In this document: positions 24,758 through 32,540 of the stretch, one piece after another
Position numbering within the stretch: the first letter of the stretch is position 1
Layout: each line of letters starts with the position of its first letter
DNA from: JALFST01 sp022779285
GTDB lineage: Bacteria; Bacillota; Clostridia; Tissierellales; Peptoniphilaceae
Length of the DNA: 43,848 nt
Direction: 5' to 3' (one strand)
Assembly (NCBI GenBank): GCA_050313895.1
Contig: JBNPMI010000014.1
Translations under genes and position numbers: made by a program
Notes under the pieces: model-generated
Seen by the model: only the letters and a program-made list of their open reading frames with translations
Told to the model about the DNA's origin: nothing
Database searches by the model: none

Positions 24758-26149
24758 ATGGCGAAACGAATACGATACGTGTGTTCCGAATGCGGCCATG
24801 TGGAGACCGGATGGACGGGACGTTGCTCCGCATGCGGCTCCTGGGGGACTATGGAGGAAACGGTCTACGACACATCCGCCTCAGCGGCCAAAAAAAGTGC
24901 AACAGCACGTGTTGTGGAAAGAGCGGTCTCCCTTCCGCAGGTTTCCCATCAGCACTCTGAGCGACTGGACACGGGCATGGAGGAATTGAATCGTGTGCTG
25001 GGCGGCGGACTGGTTTCTGATTCGGTAACGATGCTCACGGCAAGACCGGGAGCGGGCAAGTCCACTCTGCTTCTTCAGGTGGCCGGAGAGCTGGCATCCC
25101 GTGGCATTCGCACGCTGTATGCCTCCGGAGAAGAGAGCGCCTCACAGATCAAATCTCGCGGGGAGCGTATCCTGAAAAATTTATCCGAAAACATCTATTT
25201 GATTTCTACGGATTCTATGGATCAGGTGGCAGAGGAGTGCCGGACACTGCATCCCGCGGTCCTTTTTCTGGATAGCGTACAGACGATGCGTCTGGAAGAG
25301 CTTCCTCAGAGACAGGGCTCTCCTACACAAACGGTACAGGTAACCTCGGCGGTCGTCGAGCTTTGCAAGGATGCCGAGCAGCCTATGGCGTGCTTTCTTG
25401 TGGGACATATGACAAAGGATGAGACAATGGCAGGTCTTCGCACCCTGGAGCATCTGGTGGATACGGTATTGTATCTGGAGCAAGGGACGGACGAGGGCTT
25501 GAGACTGCTGCGCTCCACAAAAAACCGCTTCGGTTATACCGGAGAAATCGGCCTCTTTCAAATGACAAGTCTCGGTCTTGAAGAGGTGAAGGATCCGTAT
25601 TCGATGTTTTTGACAAAAAGGAAAAATCCGGTGGACGGGTCGGCGGTATCCCTGCAAAAAGAAGGAAACCGCTTGATTCCAATCGAAATCGAGGCTTTGG
25701 TATCGGATAGCAGAGAGCCTTACCCGATACGCATCGGAGACACCTTGCGGCGAGATGATTTGAATACCCTCATTGCCATCCTTGAACAGAAGGCGGGAAT
25801 CGCTTTATACAATAAAAATGTGGTGCTCAAGGCGACAGGCGGTCTTTCCATTCGTGAAAAAGGGTGTGATTTAGCAATCCTGGCGGCAATTGTTTCTTCT
25901 GCAAGAAAGGAGCCCATTCCTTTGGGATGTGCTTTTCTTGCAGAGGTCGGACTGACGGGAGAGCTGAAACGCGTTGCGGATATGGAAAGACGTCTTATGG
26001 AGCTTGCTCGTCTGGGGTTTGATAAAGTGGTGATTGCGAAGGAGCATGAAAAAACTGCAAAAAAAATAGAAAAAACATATCAGCTTGAGGTAATTTGCGC
26101 TTCCACGGTTCAAGAAGTGTTTTGTCAAAAAAAGTTCACTCAAGTATAA
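24758..26149 (+). CDS. radA: DNA repair protein RadA (Sms)
   Basis: A 463-residue RecA-like branch-migration helicase used in recombination. A four-cysteine zinc finger (CSECGH...CSACGSWG) is at the N-terminus. The ATPase domain has RPGAGKST (Walker A), LFLDSVQTM (Walker B) and the RadA-specific STKNRFG motif. The C-terminal part is the Lon-protease-like domain (LSIREKGCDLAILAAIVSS), without protease activity in this family. AAGGAG precedes the ATG nine bases after clpC, so it is likely in the same transcript. Confidence 0.95.
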   Translation: MAKRIRYVCSECGHVETGWTGRCSACGSWGTMEETVYDTSASAAKKSATARVVERAVSLPQVSHQHSERLDTGMEELNRVLGGGLVSDSVTMLTARPGAGKSTLLLQVAGELASRGIRTLYASGEESASQIKSRGERILKNLSENIYLISTDSMDQVAEECRTLHPAVLFLDSVQTMRLEELPQRQGSPTQTVQVTSAVVELCKDAEQPMACFLVGHMTKDETMAGLRTLEHLVDTVLYLEQGTDEGLRLLRSTKNRFGYTGEIGLFQMTSLGLEEVKDPYSMFLTKRKNPVDGSAVSLQKEGNRLIPIEIEALVSDSREPYPIRIGDTLRRDDLNTLIAILEQKAGIALYNKNVVLKATGGLSIREKGCDLAILAAIVSSARKEPIPLGCAFLAEVGLTGELKRVADMERRLMELARLGFDKVVIAKEHEKTAKKIEKTYQLEVICASTVQEVFCQKKFTQV

Positions 26150-26171
26150 TGATTAATAGGGGGTGAGATCC

Positions 26172-26687
26172 ATGTATAAAATTGGGGACCGCGTGATATA
26201 TCCTATGCAGGGCGCAGGAAAGATTGTAGCGATCGAAAAAAAAGAAATTTACGGACAGATTTGTGAGTTCTACATTCTGCAAATGCCCATTGCCAATATT
26301 CGGATTTCCATCCCGGTCAAGAATATTGACAGCAAGGGGATACGCCCGGTGATGTCCAAAGAGGACGGACGGAAGGTGCTTGAAATTTTGCGCTCGGAAT
26401 CCACGCATATGTCCGAGAATTGGAGTCAGCGCTATCGGGAAAACATGGAAAATCTCAAATCAGGAGATCCCTTTGAAATGGCGGAAATTATCCGAAACCT
26501 GCAGATTCGGGATATGGAAAAAGGTCTTTCGGCATCGGAAAAGAAGATGCTGAGCAAGACCAAAAAAATGCTGATTTCGGAGTTGATCATTGCCGGCTCA
26601 ATGTCTGTAGAAGAAGCCAGCACGCTCATTGATGAAGCGATCACCATGGATGAGGATGAAATTATATCCGACGAGGAAGAAAGTTGA
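26172..26687 (+). CDS. CarD/CdnL-family transcriptional regulator
   Basis: A 171-residue protein. Residues 1-65 form the CarD_CdnL/TRCF RNA polymerase-interacting domain (YKIGDRVIYPMQGAGKIVAIE), which binds the beta subunit. The rest is helical and acidic, as in CarD/CdnL. Family members stabilise open promoter complexes. The ATG at 26172 has AGGGGG in front; a GTG three codons earlier is possible. It occupies the slot between radA and the PIN/TRAM gene where Bacillus subtilis has disA. Confidence 0.88.
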   Translation: MYKIGDRVIYPMQGAGKIVAIEKKEIYGQICEFYILQMPIANIRISIPVKNIDSKGIRPVMSKEDGRKVLEILRSESTHMSENWSQRYRENMENLKSGDPFEMAEIIRNLQIRDMEKGLSASEKKMLSKTKKMLISELIIAGSMSVEEASTLIDEAITMDEDEIISDEEES

Positions 26688-26697
26688 AAGGGTTTTC

Positions 26698-27873
26698 ATG
26701 AGGACACTGATACGTGCGCTTTTTAGCGTGATTGGAGTCGCCCTGGGTGTTGCGACAATCGCCATCCTACAGAGTCTTGATTTGCTGAAAGCTCTTTCCC
26801 CGGGGTACGTGGTGGCGGTCTATATTTTCTCGGGAATTATCGGATTTATTCTTTTTTATTTGATTGTGCCATCCATCTTCCGCGGAATGCGAAAATTAAT
26901 GGACGCGACATCGCGACGCATGGAAACCGTTCCGTTAGATCAGGTAATTATCGGAACAACCGGGATGATCGTAGGACTGCTGATTGCCGGCATCATCAGC
27001 AATCCGATTTTACAGCTGAGCATTATACACTTGGGAAATGCTATCGGAGTCATCCTTGCGGTGCTGATTTACATATTTCTGGGATCGATGGGCTGGCGTC
27101 TGGCGCTTTCCTATCGAGAGGAAATCTTGGGCACCTTCCATCAATTAAAGGATGCCATCGTAAAAAACGGCGGCGAGCGCCGAAAAGAGACGGACTCTCA
27201 TGCCGAAAAAGCGGAATCGAGAGCTTTCAAGAGAAAGCTGCGAAAATACGCAGATGCAGGAGAGGATTTGGATATAGAGTCCATTCCGAAAATTCTGGAC
27301 ACCTCCGCGTTGATTGACGGACGAATTTTTGAGGTGATTCGAATCGGCTTTCTGGACGGCCCTTTCATCATTTCCCATTATGTTCTTGAAGAGCTGCAGC
27401 ACATTGCCGATTCCTCGGACGTGCTTCGCAGAGAGCGCGGACGGAAGGGACTGGATCGAATTCATGAGCTGCAGGCGCAATTCGGCTCGCAGGTGATCAT
27501 CGAATCTTCTATGGTTCGCGATGCGCGGGAGGTTGATCTGAAGCTGCTTCTTCTTACGAAAAAATATCGCGGTGCGATGGTTACGACCGATTACAATCTG
27601 AATAAAGTGGCATCGGTTCAGAACCTGCGTGTTTTGAACGTCAATGACCTGGCTAATGCGCTGAAGCCGCCTGTCATTCCGGGCGAGCATCTGATGATCA
27701 ACATCATCAAAGCAGGCAAGGAGCCGCGTCAGGGCTTGGGGTATCTGGAAGACGGCACCATGATTGTGGTTGAGAACGGCGGAAATTCAATCGGAAAAAA
27801 TATGGATACGGTGGTCACCTCCGTTTTGCAGACGTCTGCAGGAAAGATGATTTTCACCCGTATTCCGGAGTAA
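26698..27873 (+). CDS. PIN/TRAM-domain membrane protein (YacL-like)
   Basis: A 391-residue protein with four hydrophobic helices in residues 1-140 and a charged stretch. A PIN nuclease-like domain follows (about 195-310; acidic residues in ILDTSALIDGR, VLEELQ and TTDYNLNKVA), then a C-terminal TRAM RNA-binding domain (GKEPRQGLGYLEDGTMIVVENG). The domain order matches YacL of Bacillus. The predicted activity is RNA cleavage at the membrane, not demonstrated here. The start at 26698 follows a GAAAGGG site; a longer frame inside carD is rejected. In Bacillus, ispD and ispF follow, but they are absent here. Confidence 0.9.
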   Translation: MRTLIRALFSVIGVALGVATIAILQSLDLLKALSPGYVVAVYIFSGIIGFILFYLIVPSIFRGMRKLMDATSRRMETVPLDQVIIGTTGMIVGLLIAGIISNPILQLSIIHLGNAIGVILAVLIYIFLGSMGWRLALSYREEILGTFHQLKDAIVKNGGERRKETDSHAEKAESRAFKRKLRKYADAGEDLDIESIPKILDTSALIDGRIFEVIRIGFLDGPFIISHYVLEELQHIADSSDVLRRERGRKGLDRIHELQAQFGSQVIIESSMVRDAREVDLKLLLLTKKYRGAMVTTDYNLNKVASVQNLRVLNVNDLANALKPPVIPGEHLMINIIKAGKEPRQGLGYLEDGTMIVVENGGNSIGKNMDTVVTSVLQTSAGKMIFTRIPE

Positions 27874-27897
27874 AAAAATCCTCATAGACTGCGGGGA

Positions 27898-27952
27898 AAT
27901 GAACTGTGGTCCCAATCCGGACAATTTGGATTGGGACCATAGTTCATTTTTT
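27898..27952 (+). terminator. long intrinsic terminator after the PIN/TRAM gene
   Basis: Twenty-one paired bases (27898-27918 with 27928-27948, one G-U pair) and a nine-base loop end in TTTTTT. It separates the housekeeping block from the accessory cassette. Confidence 0.9.
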
Positions 27953-28017
27953 GTCTAATCTTTTTTTGTATTGAAATACAGGCGAGATAAGACAAGTGAT
28001 AGCAAGGAAGCTGTCCC

Positions 28018-28902
28018 TTATTGCCAAATCTGTTGTTGGATTCGCAAGAAGGTTCGAAGGTGATTCAAAAAACGTTGGATGTATTGAAATTCCTCCTGAG
28101 GACGGTTTTTATAGATTAGATAGATTTTATAGAGAGGGTAATCTTCTAACTTGTAGTATGAAAAGGGGATTTGATCGGGTACGAGGTCAAAAAAAGCCTT
28201 GGGCGCAAAGAACCACTGCTGCCCCTTTAAAAGAAAAAAAGCATGAAGAGCAGAGTCTGTTGAAAAGCGGGGGAGACCGCTGGAAAAATGTCGATCAATC
28301 CATTGACGACTGCTTTCTCCCCAAGGAATATCCAAGTAGTTTTGGATTTGTAGAGGGTAGACAGGATGCATAATTTCCTGACGAATATCCGAAGATTGGA
28401 TCAGGTAAAGCGGGATTTCTAGGCTCTGTTCCGAAATAATAGAGGGGTGATAGCGCTCTTTGATTGTAATTCCGACATCTGCATGGTTTTCCATAATTGA
28501 TGTATAAACTTCGTCAGTATGTTTTGTAGCAGAATAGATCGAAAACTCATCCTGCGTTTTCTCTGCCAAAAAATGAAAAAAACGGCCGAGAATGGTCGTG
28601 ACGATACTATTTGTGCCTGTAACGTAAATACGTTTTCCAGATACGTTGTCGTGGATATTTTTCATTTGGTTAAAAATTCGTCTCATCTCCCTTGCCAGCG
28701 GGAGAAAGTAAAGTCCTTCTGTCGTCAAACTTGATTCATTCTTTCCCTTTTGTCGGTGAAAAAGTTGTGTGCCGAGTTCTTCTTCAAGGAGCTGCAATCG
28801 GTAGCTTAAGGTTGATTGAGATAGAAACAAGGATTGTGCAGCCGCCGATAGAGTTCCATACTTATAAATTGACAAAAAACTATCTAATAATTCGATATTC
28901 AT
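28018..28902 (-). CDS. LysR-family transcriptional regulator
   Basis: A 294-residue LysR-type regulator. The N-terminal winged HTH covers residues about 1-60 (LDSFLSIYKYGTLSAAAQSL...SQSTLSYRLQLLEEELG). The effector-binding domain follows, with IYVTGTNSIVTTILGRF and DVGITIKERYHPS. It is divergent from the dehydrogenase-aldolase-symporter operon, and its upstream region is AT-rich with several dyads. It is therefore the likely activator of that operon in response to a carried substrate or intermediate. AGGGAGG precedes the ATG. The effector cannot be inferred. Confidence 0.9.
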   Translation of the reverse strand: MNIELLDSFLSIYKYGTLSAAAQSLFLSQSTLSYRLQLLEEELGTQLFHRQKGKNESSLTTEGLYFLPLAREMRRIFNQMKNIHDNVSGKRIYVTGTNSIVTTILGRFFHFLAEKTQDEFSIYSATKHTDEVYTSIMENHADVGITIKERYHPSIISEQSLEIPLYLIQSSDIRQEIMHPVYPLQIQNYLDIPWGESSRQWIDRHFSSGLPRFSTDSALHAFFLLKGQQWFFAPKAFFDLVPDQIPFSYYKLEDYPLYKIYLIYKNRPQEEFQYIQRFLNHLRTFLRIQQQIWQ

Positions 28903-29114
28903 GATTTACCTCCCTTTATTAAATTCCAATAAGTGATTGATATTAACGTAAAAAAATTTGAAAAAAATAGCCTTAAATATCGATATTATCAATATTATAT
29001 AAAAAAAACCTCTGTTTTACAAAAGTGATTGAGATCACATATGCTTAAGGCAAGAGTTCTTTAGATGAGAAAAAATTCGACTTTCAAAGACTTTTGATTT
29101 CGAAAGGAGGAAAT
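28903..29114. promoter_or_regulatory. divergent control region with LysR-type dyads
   Basis: This very AT-rich 212-base spacer holds a perfect 12-base palindrome AATATCGATATT (28976-28987). It also holds overlapping direct repeats ATATTAT (28983-28989 and 28992-28998), and GATATTAAC around 28939-28947. These are plausible LysR boxes (T-N11-A type). An ATG-proximal AAAGGAGG site serves the dehydrogenase. Confidence 0.6.
29016..29045 (+). promoter_or_regulatory. promoter of the dehydrogenase operon with a CRP-like dyad
   Basis: TTTACA (29016-29021) and TATGCT (29040-29045) are 18 bases apart. Between them lies the dyad AGTGATTGAGATCACA (29024-29039), close to the Crp/Fnr-family consensus TGTGA-N6-TCACA. 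A factor bound there would cover the promoter spacer and so would probably repress, unless the true start lies further downstream. Confidence 0.5.
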
Positions 29115-30071
29115 ATGGTTGAAAAAGCGAAGATAGTAATTGGAGAAATGGTTGCGGAAACTGGCATAAAAAAACTGCAGAATTTAGGATACTTAGTCTG
29201 TTACGATCCCGTTATGCCTAAGGATATATTTTTAGATGAGGTAAGGGATGCGACGGCTATTATAGTGAGACGTTATAAGGTTGATGAAAACGTTTTAGAC
29301 ATAGCTAAAAATTTAAAGGTCGTTGCAAAGCATGGGGCAGGTTATGAAAACATCGATTTAGAAGCTGCAAAAAAAAGGGGAATACGTCTTGTATTTACAC
29401 CAGGAGCGAATGCAAATTCGGTAGCTGAATATACGATCGCTCTTTTGTTAGACCTAGTGAAAAAGACAAGCCAAATGAGGGAGGAGTATAAAAAAGGAAA
29501 CTATGATTTTAAAGACCAGTGTAGGCGCATTGATCTGCGGAACAAGAGCATTGGTCTCCTTGGAGCAGGGCATATAGGTTCCATTGTGGCTAAGATCTGT
29601 GCATTCGGATTCGGCATGAAGGTTCAAATCTTTGATCCCTATTTGCCAGAAGATAGGCAGATAAAAGCGCCTAACATCCAGTATATAAGAGATAAGGATT
29701 CTGTGATTGCATCTGCTGATTTTTTGAGCTTACACCTGCCTTCCAATCAAGAAACAAGGGGTTCGATCGATGCCACTTTTTTTTCAAAGATGAAACCAGG
29801 GTCCTATTTACTAAATGTCTCAAGGGGGGATCTAATTGTAGAAGAAGACCTCGTGAAGGCAATTCAATCAGGCCATATAGCAGGGGTTGGTTTAGATGTT
29901 TCTAATCCGGAGCCTGCGAAGCAGGATAACCCTCTATTTGCTTTAGAAGAAGTTGTTTTAACGCCCCATTGTGCTGCAGGTACGGTGGATGCTATGGAAA
30001 ATATGATATTAGCTGCTGTTGAGGGAATTGATGATATTCTGCATGGTCGGATTCCCAAGCACGAACTGTAA
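29115..30071 (+). CDS. D-isomer-specific 2-hydroxyacid dehydrogenase
   Basis: A 318-residue NAD(P)-dependent dehydrogenase interconverting a 2-oxo acid and a D-2-hydroxy acid. The nucleotide motif GAGHIG is at 150-155, with Asp174 (IFDPY) after the second strand, favouring NAD. The catalytic triad is Arg237 (NVSRGD), Glu266 (NPEP) and His285 (TPHC). Substrate-side GAGYENIDLEAA resembles phosphoglycerate and hydroxypyruvate family members. There is no ACT domain, so it is not a feedback-regulated SerA. AAAGGAGG lies four bases before ATG 29115. It is the first gene of an operon with a DmpG-like aldolase and a GltS symporter; the substrate is unknown. Confidence 0.88.
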   Translation: MVEKAKIVIGEMVAETGIKKLQNLGYLVCYDPVMPKDIFLDEVRDATAIIVRRYKVDENVLDIAKNLKVVAKHGAGYENIDLEAAKKRGIRLVFTPGANANSVAEYTIALLLDLVKKTSQMREEYKKGNYDFKDQCRRIDLRNKSIGLLGAGHIGSIVAKICAFGFGMKVQIFDPYLPEDRQIKAPNIQYIRDKDSVIASADFLSLHLPSNQETRGSIDATFFSKMKPGSYLLNVSRGDLIVEEDLVKAIQSGHIAGVGLDVSNPEPAKQDNPLFALEEVVLTPHCAAGTVDAMENMILAAVEGIDDILHGRIPKHEL

Positions 30072-30098
30072 CTGGTAATTTTGTTGGAGGTAAAAAGT

Positions 30099-31091
30099 AT
30101 GAGGATTTTTGACTGCACCTTGCGAGATGGTGGAAATGTATTTGGAAAAGGTTTTGCTGCTGAAGATACTGTCATGATGTTGGAAGGATTAATCGAGGCC
30201 AGGATTGAAGATATTGAGTATGGGCATTGTACTGGGATTGGCTCGACGAAGGCAGATGGGTCGAATAAAGCTCCGTTAACTGATATTGAATACTTAGAAT
30301 TGGCGCAGCCTTATGTTAATCAGGCGAATCTTGGAATGTTCGTTGGTTGGAAGAATGCCACCCCGGAGAATGTGAAATTGGCTAAAAAATATGGATTGAA
30401 ATTTCTCAGGGTAGGCATTAATGCAGGGGATGGGGCAGAAGGGATTGCCGGAATCCGGGCGGTGAAAAAGGAAGGCTTATCTTGTAAGGCTGCTCTTATG
30501 AAGGCATATGTTTTATCTCCCCAAGATTTAGCCGAGGAAGCAAAAAAATATGAAGAGGCGGGGCTTGACCATGCGATCATTATGGACTCTGCGGGAACAA
30601 TGTTGCCTGCACAAGTTGGTCAATACGTGAAGACCTTGAAGAAGACCTTGACAATTCCTGTTGGCTTTCATGGACATAATAATTTGGGATTAGCTAGTGC
30701 AAATGCACTTGCAGCTTTGGAAGCTGGAGCGGATACGATTGATGGAGGTCTGCTGGGAATGGCAAGGAGTGCAGGGAATATTGCAACAGAGCTGGTTATG
30801 GCGCTATTAGAGCAGGCAGGGACAAATCCTTATGACTTTTATGCCTTGATGCGTTTTTTAGATAGTCGCTTAGTACCGAGAATGCAAGAAGAAGGCTATC
30901 AGCACTTTAATAAGCCACTGGATATTATCTTAGGTTTAGCCGGTGCCCATTCTTCATTTACCCCTCTCTTTCAAAAAGTTGCCAAAGAGGAGAAGGTAGA
31001 CCTCTACCGGCTCATTGTTCAAGTGTCAAAAGAAAATCGGAAAAATCCGAGTGAAGATTTTATGAGACAAATCGCCAAGACTTTGGAATAG
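30099..31091 (+). CDS. DmpG/HMGL-like aldolase with altered catalytic residues
   Basis: A 330-residue DRE-TIM metallolyase-type protein related to 4-hydroxy-2-oxovalerate aldolases (DmpG, MhpE, BphI). Visible are FDCTLRDGG (Arg9 and metal ligand Asp10), DSAGTMLP, and GFHGHNNLG with metal ligands His191 and His193. The C-terminal part (about 275-325, LGLAGAHSSF...) matches the DmpG communication domain that normally contacts an acylating aldehyde dehydrogenase, absent here. The catalytic His three residues after the metal Asp is Asn13. The Tyr of the usual GVYSSF motif is His284. Substrate and even reaction may therefore differ. GGAGG precedes ATG 30099. Confidence 0.85.
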   Translation: MRIFDCTLRDGGNVFGKGFAAEDTVMMLEGLIEARIEDIEYGHCTGIGSTKADGSNKAPLTDIEYLELAQPYVNQANLGMFVGWKNATPENVKLAKKYGLKFLRVGINAGDGAEGIAGIRAVKKEGLSCKAALMKAYVLSPQDLAEEAKKYEEAGLDHAIIMDSAGTMLPAQVGQYVKTLKKTLTIPVGFHGHNNLGLASANALAALEAGADTIDGGLLGMARSAGNIATELVMALLEQAGTNPYDFYALMRFLDSRLVPRMQEEGYQHFNKPLDIILGLAGAHSSFTPLFQKVAKEEKVDLYRLIVQVSKENRKNPSEDFMRQIAKTLE

Positions 31092-31100
31092 GAGGATCGT

Positions 31101-32441
31101 ATGGAAATAGCTGCTAATAAAGTTTTAATGACAGCCGTCGATGATCTATCGGTTTTGATGGTATTTCTGTTACTGGGTTTTGCCCTTCGCCAGTTTATTA
31201 AACCTTTACAAAAACTCTTCCTCCCGGCAGGTCTTATTGGGGGTGCCCTAGCGCTAATCTTAGGCCCTCAAGTTTTGGGTTGGATTGGAATTCCAGCTAC
31301 TTGGAGCGGGATGCCCACTCCTATGATCAACATTGTTTTGACATGTACGATATTTGGCACAAGCTTAAATAAGAGCGTGTTGAAAAATTACGCGGGTGCG
31401 ATCAACTTGATTATCCTTACCTATTTTTCACAAATGATCATCGGTACATTAGTCGGGATGGGTCTAAGCAGGATTTGGCCAGAATTGCCATATGCATGGG
31501 GAGTTATGGCCATTTTCACCTATTGGGGTGGACATGGAGCGGCAACAACAGCTGGAACAATTTTTGAATCTATGGGGAACGATGGAATGTTGAGCTTGGG
31601 GATTATTCTTGCTACCTTGGGGTTGGTTGTTGCAATGCTTATTGGTATGATCCTTGTCAACTACGGGGTTCGCAAAGGTTATGCAAGCAATATGGAGAAG
31701 GTTGAGAAGGCAGAAACTAAAGTTTCAGCCCTCCTTCCCTTGGAGAAACAGAAATCTCTAGGGAGGGCGACTGTATCTTCAGATGCGGTCAATGGTTTAG
31801 CCTTGCAATTCAGTTTGGTTTTGGTCAGTATCCTCATTGGCAAGGGGATCTTTCAGCTCCTTGGGATGGTCCCTGTGCAGATGATAGCGGATATTGCAGG
31901 AATGATTCCATCTCTATTATATGGCATTGTGGGTGCTTTTATTGTTTGGGGATTGATGAAGAAATTGGGGATTGAAGGTTATGCTAGTCAAGAAGCGATC
32001 GATAATATATCTGGGGTCGCCTTGGAGATCTGTATCTTATCGGCAACAGCAACCTTAAATCTGAAATTCTTTGCCAGCTTTTTAGCACCCATCTTGATAC
32101 ACATGGTGTGTATTATTGTTATTATGGTTTTCATTTGTATGGTCCTATTGAAACGTTGGTTGAAACAAGATTGGTTTGAGCTAGCCCTTATGGCTTTTGG
32201 GCAAGGAGAAGGCTCTACTCCTAGTGGGTTGGCTTTGGCGCGTTGCGTTGACCCAGACCACAAATCGACGAGTTGGGAGGCGTTTGGAATTGCACTTGGC
32301 CTTTTTACACCAATCACCTCAACCCTTGCGGCTGTACTGCCTTTGCTTGTGATGCAGTCACAATGGTACCCTGTTCTTATAGGAGGAGTGGTTACCGGGG
32401 TCTGCTTGTTTATAGGTGAAGGCATCCGCAGATCACGTTAA
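31101..32441 (+). CDS. GltS-type sodium/dicarboxylate symporter (ESS family)
   Basis: A 446-residue integral membrane protein with about ten to twelve helices in two inverted halves separated by a charged loop (about 195-235). The first half contains the reentrant-loop motif GGHGAATTAG, as in GltS, and the second the related GQGEGSTPSGLA. Known members carry glutamate with Na+. Here the gene follows a hydroxyacid dehydrogenase and aldolase by nine bases, so it more likely imports the dicarboxylate-like substrate of that pathway. AGGAGG precedes the ATG. Glutamate itself cannot be excluded. Confidence 0.88.
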   Translation: MEIAANKVLMTAVDDLSVLMVFLLLGFALRQFIKPLQKLFLPAGLIGGALALILGPQVLGWIGIPATWSGMPTPMINIVLTCTIFGTSLNKSVLKNYAGAINLIILTYFSQMIIGTLVGMGLSRIWPELPYAWGVMAIFTYWGGHGAATTAGTIFESMGNDGMLSLGIILATLGLVVAMLIGMILVNYGVRKGYASNMEKVEKAETKVSALLPLEKQKSLGRATVSSDAVNGLALQFSLVLVSILIGKGIFQLLGMVPVQMIADIAGMIPSLLYGIVGAFIVWGLMKKLGIEGYASQEAIDNISGVALEICILSATATLNLKFFASFLAPILIHMVCIIVIMVFICMVLLKRWLKQDWFELALMAFGQGEGSTPSGLALARCVDPDHKSTSWEAFGIALGLFTPITSTLAAVLPLLVMQSQWYPVLIGGVVTGVCLFIGEGIRRSR

Positions 32442-32474
32442 ATAAATTATCAGCCATGACCAGCTTTTGTAAAT

Positions 32475-32510
32475 TGCCCGCTATTCCTTTACAATCGGGA
32501 ATGGCGGGCA
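32475..32510. terminator. stem between convergent genes at the cassette end
   Basis: Thirteen pairs (32475-32487 with 32498-32510, one wobble) with a ten-base loop lie between the symporter gene and the minus-strand protease-like gene. Short T-runs are on both sides, so it probably acts in both directions. Confidence 0.75.
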
Positions 32511-32540
32511 GTTTACCTTCCGCATCTATGAGGATTTTGA

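Noticed and set aside
27996..28373. 125-codon plus-strand frame before the cassette
   Set aside because: It is antisense to the LysR gene C-terminus and shows no domain; the LysR frame is convincing.
29115..30071. SerA (phosphoglycerate dehydrogenase for serine synthesis)
   Set aside because: There is no C-terminal ACT domain, and the operon partners (aldolase, GltS symporter, LysR) point to catabolism of another hydroxyacid.
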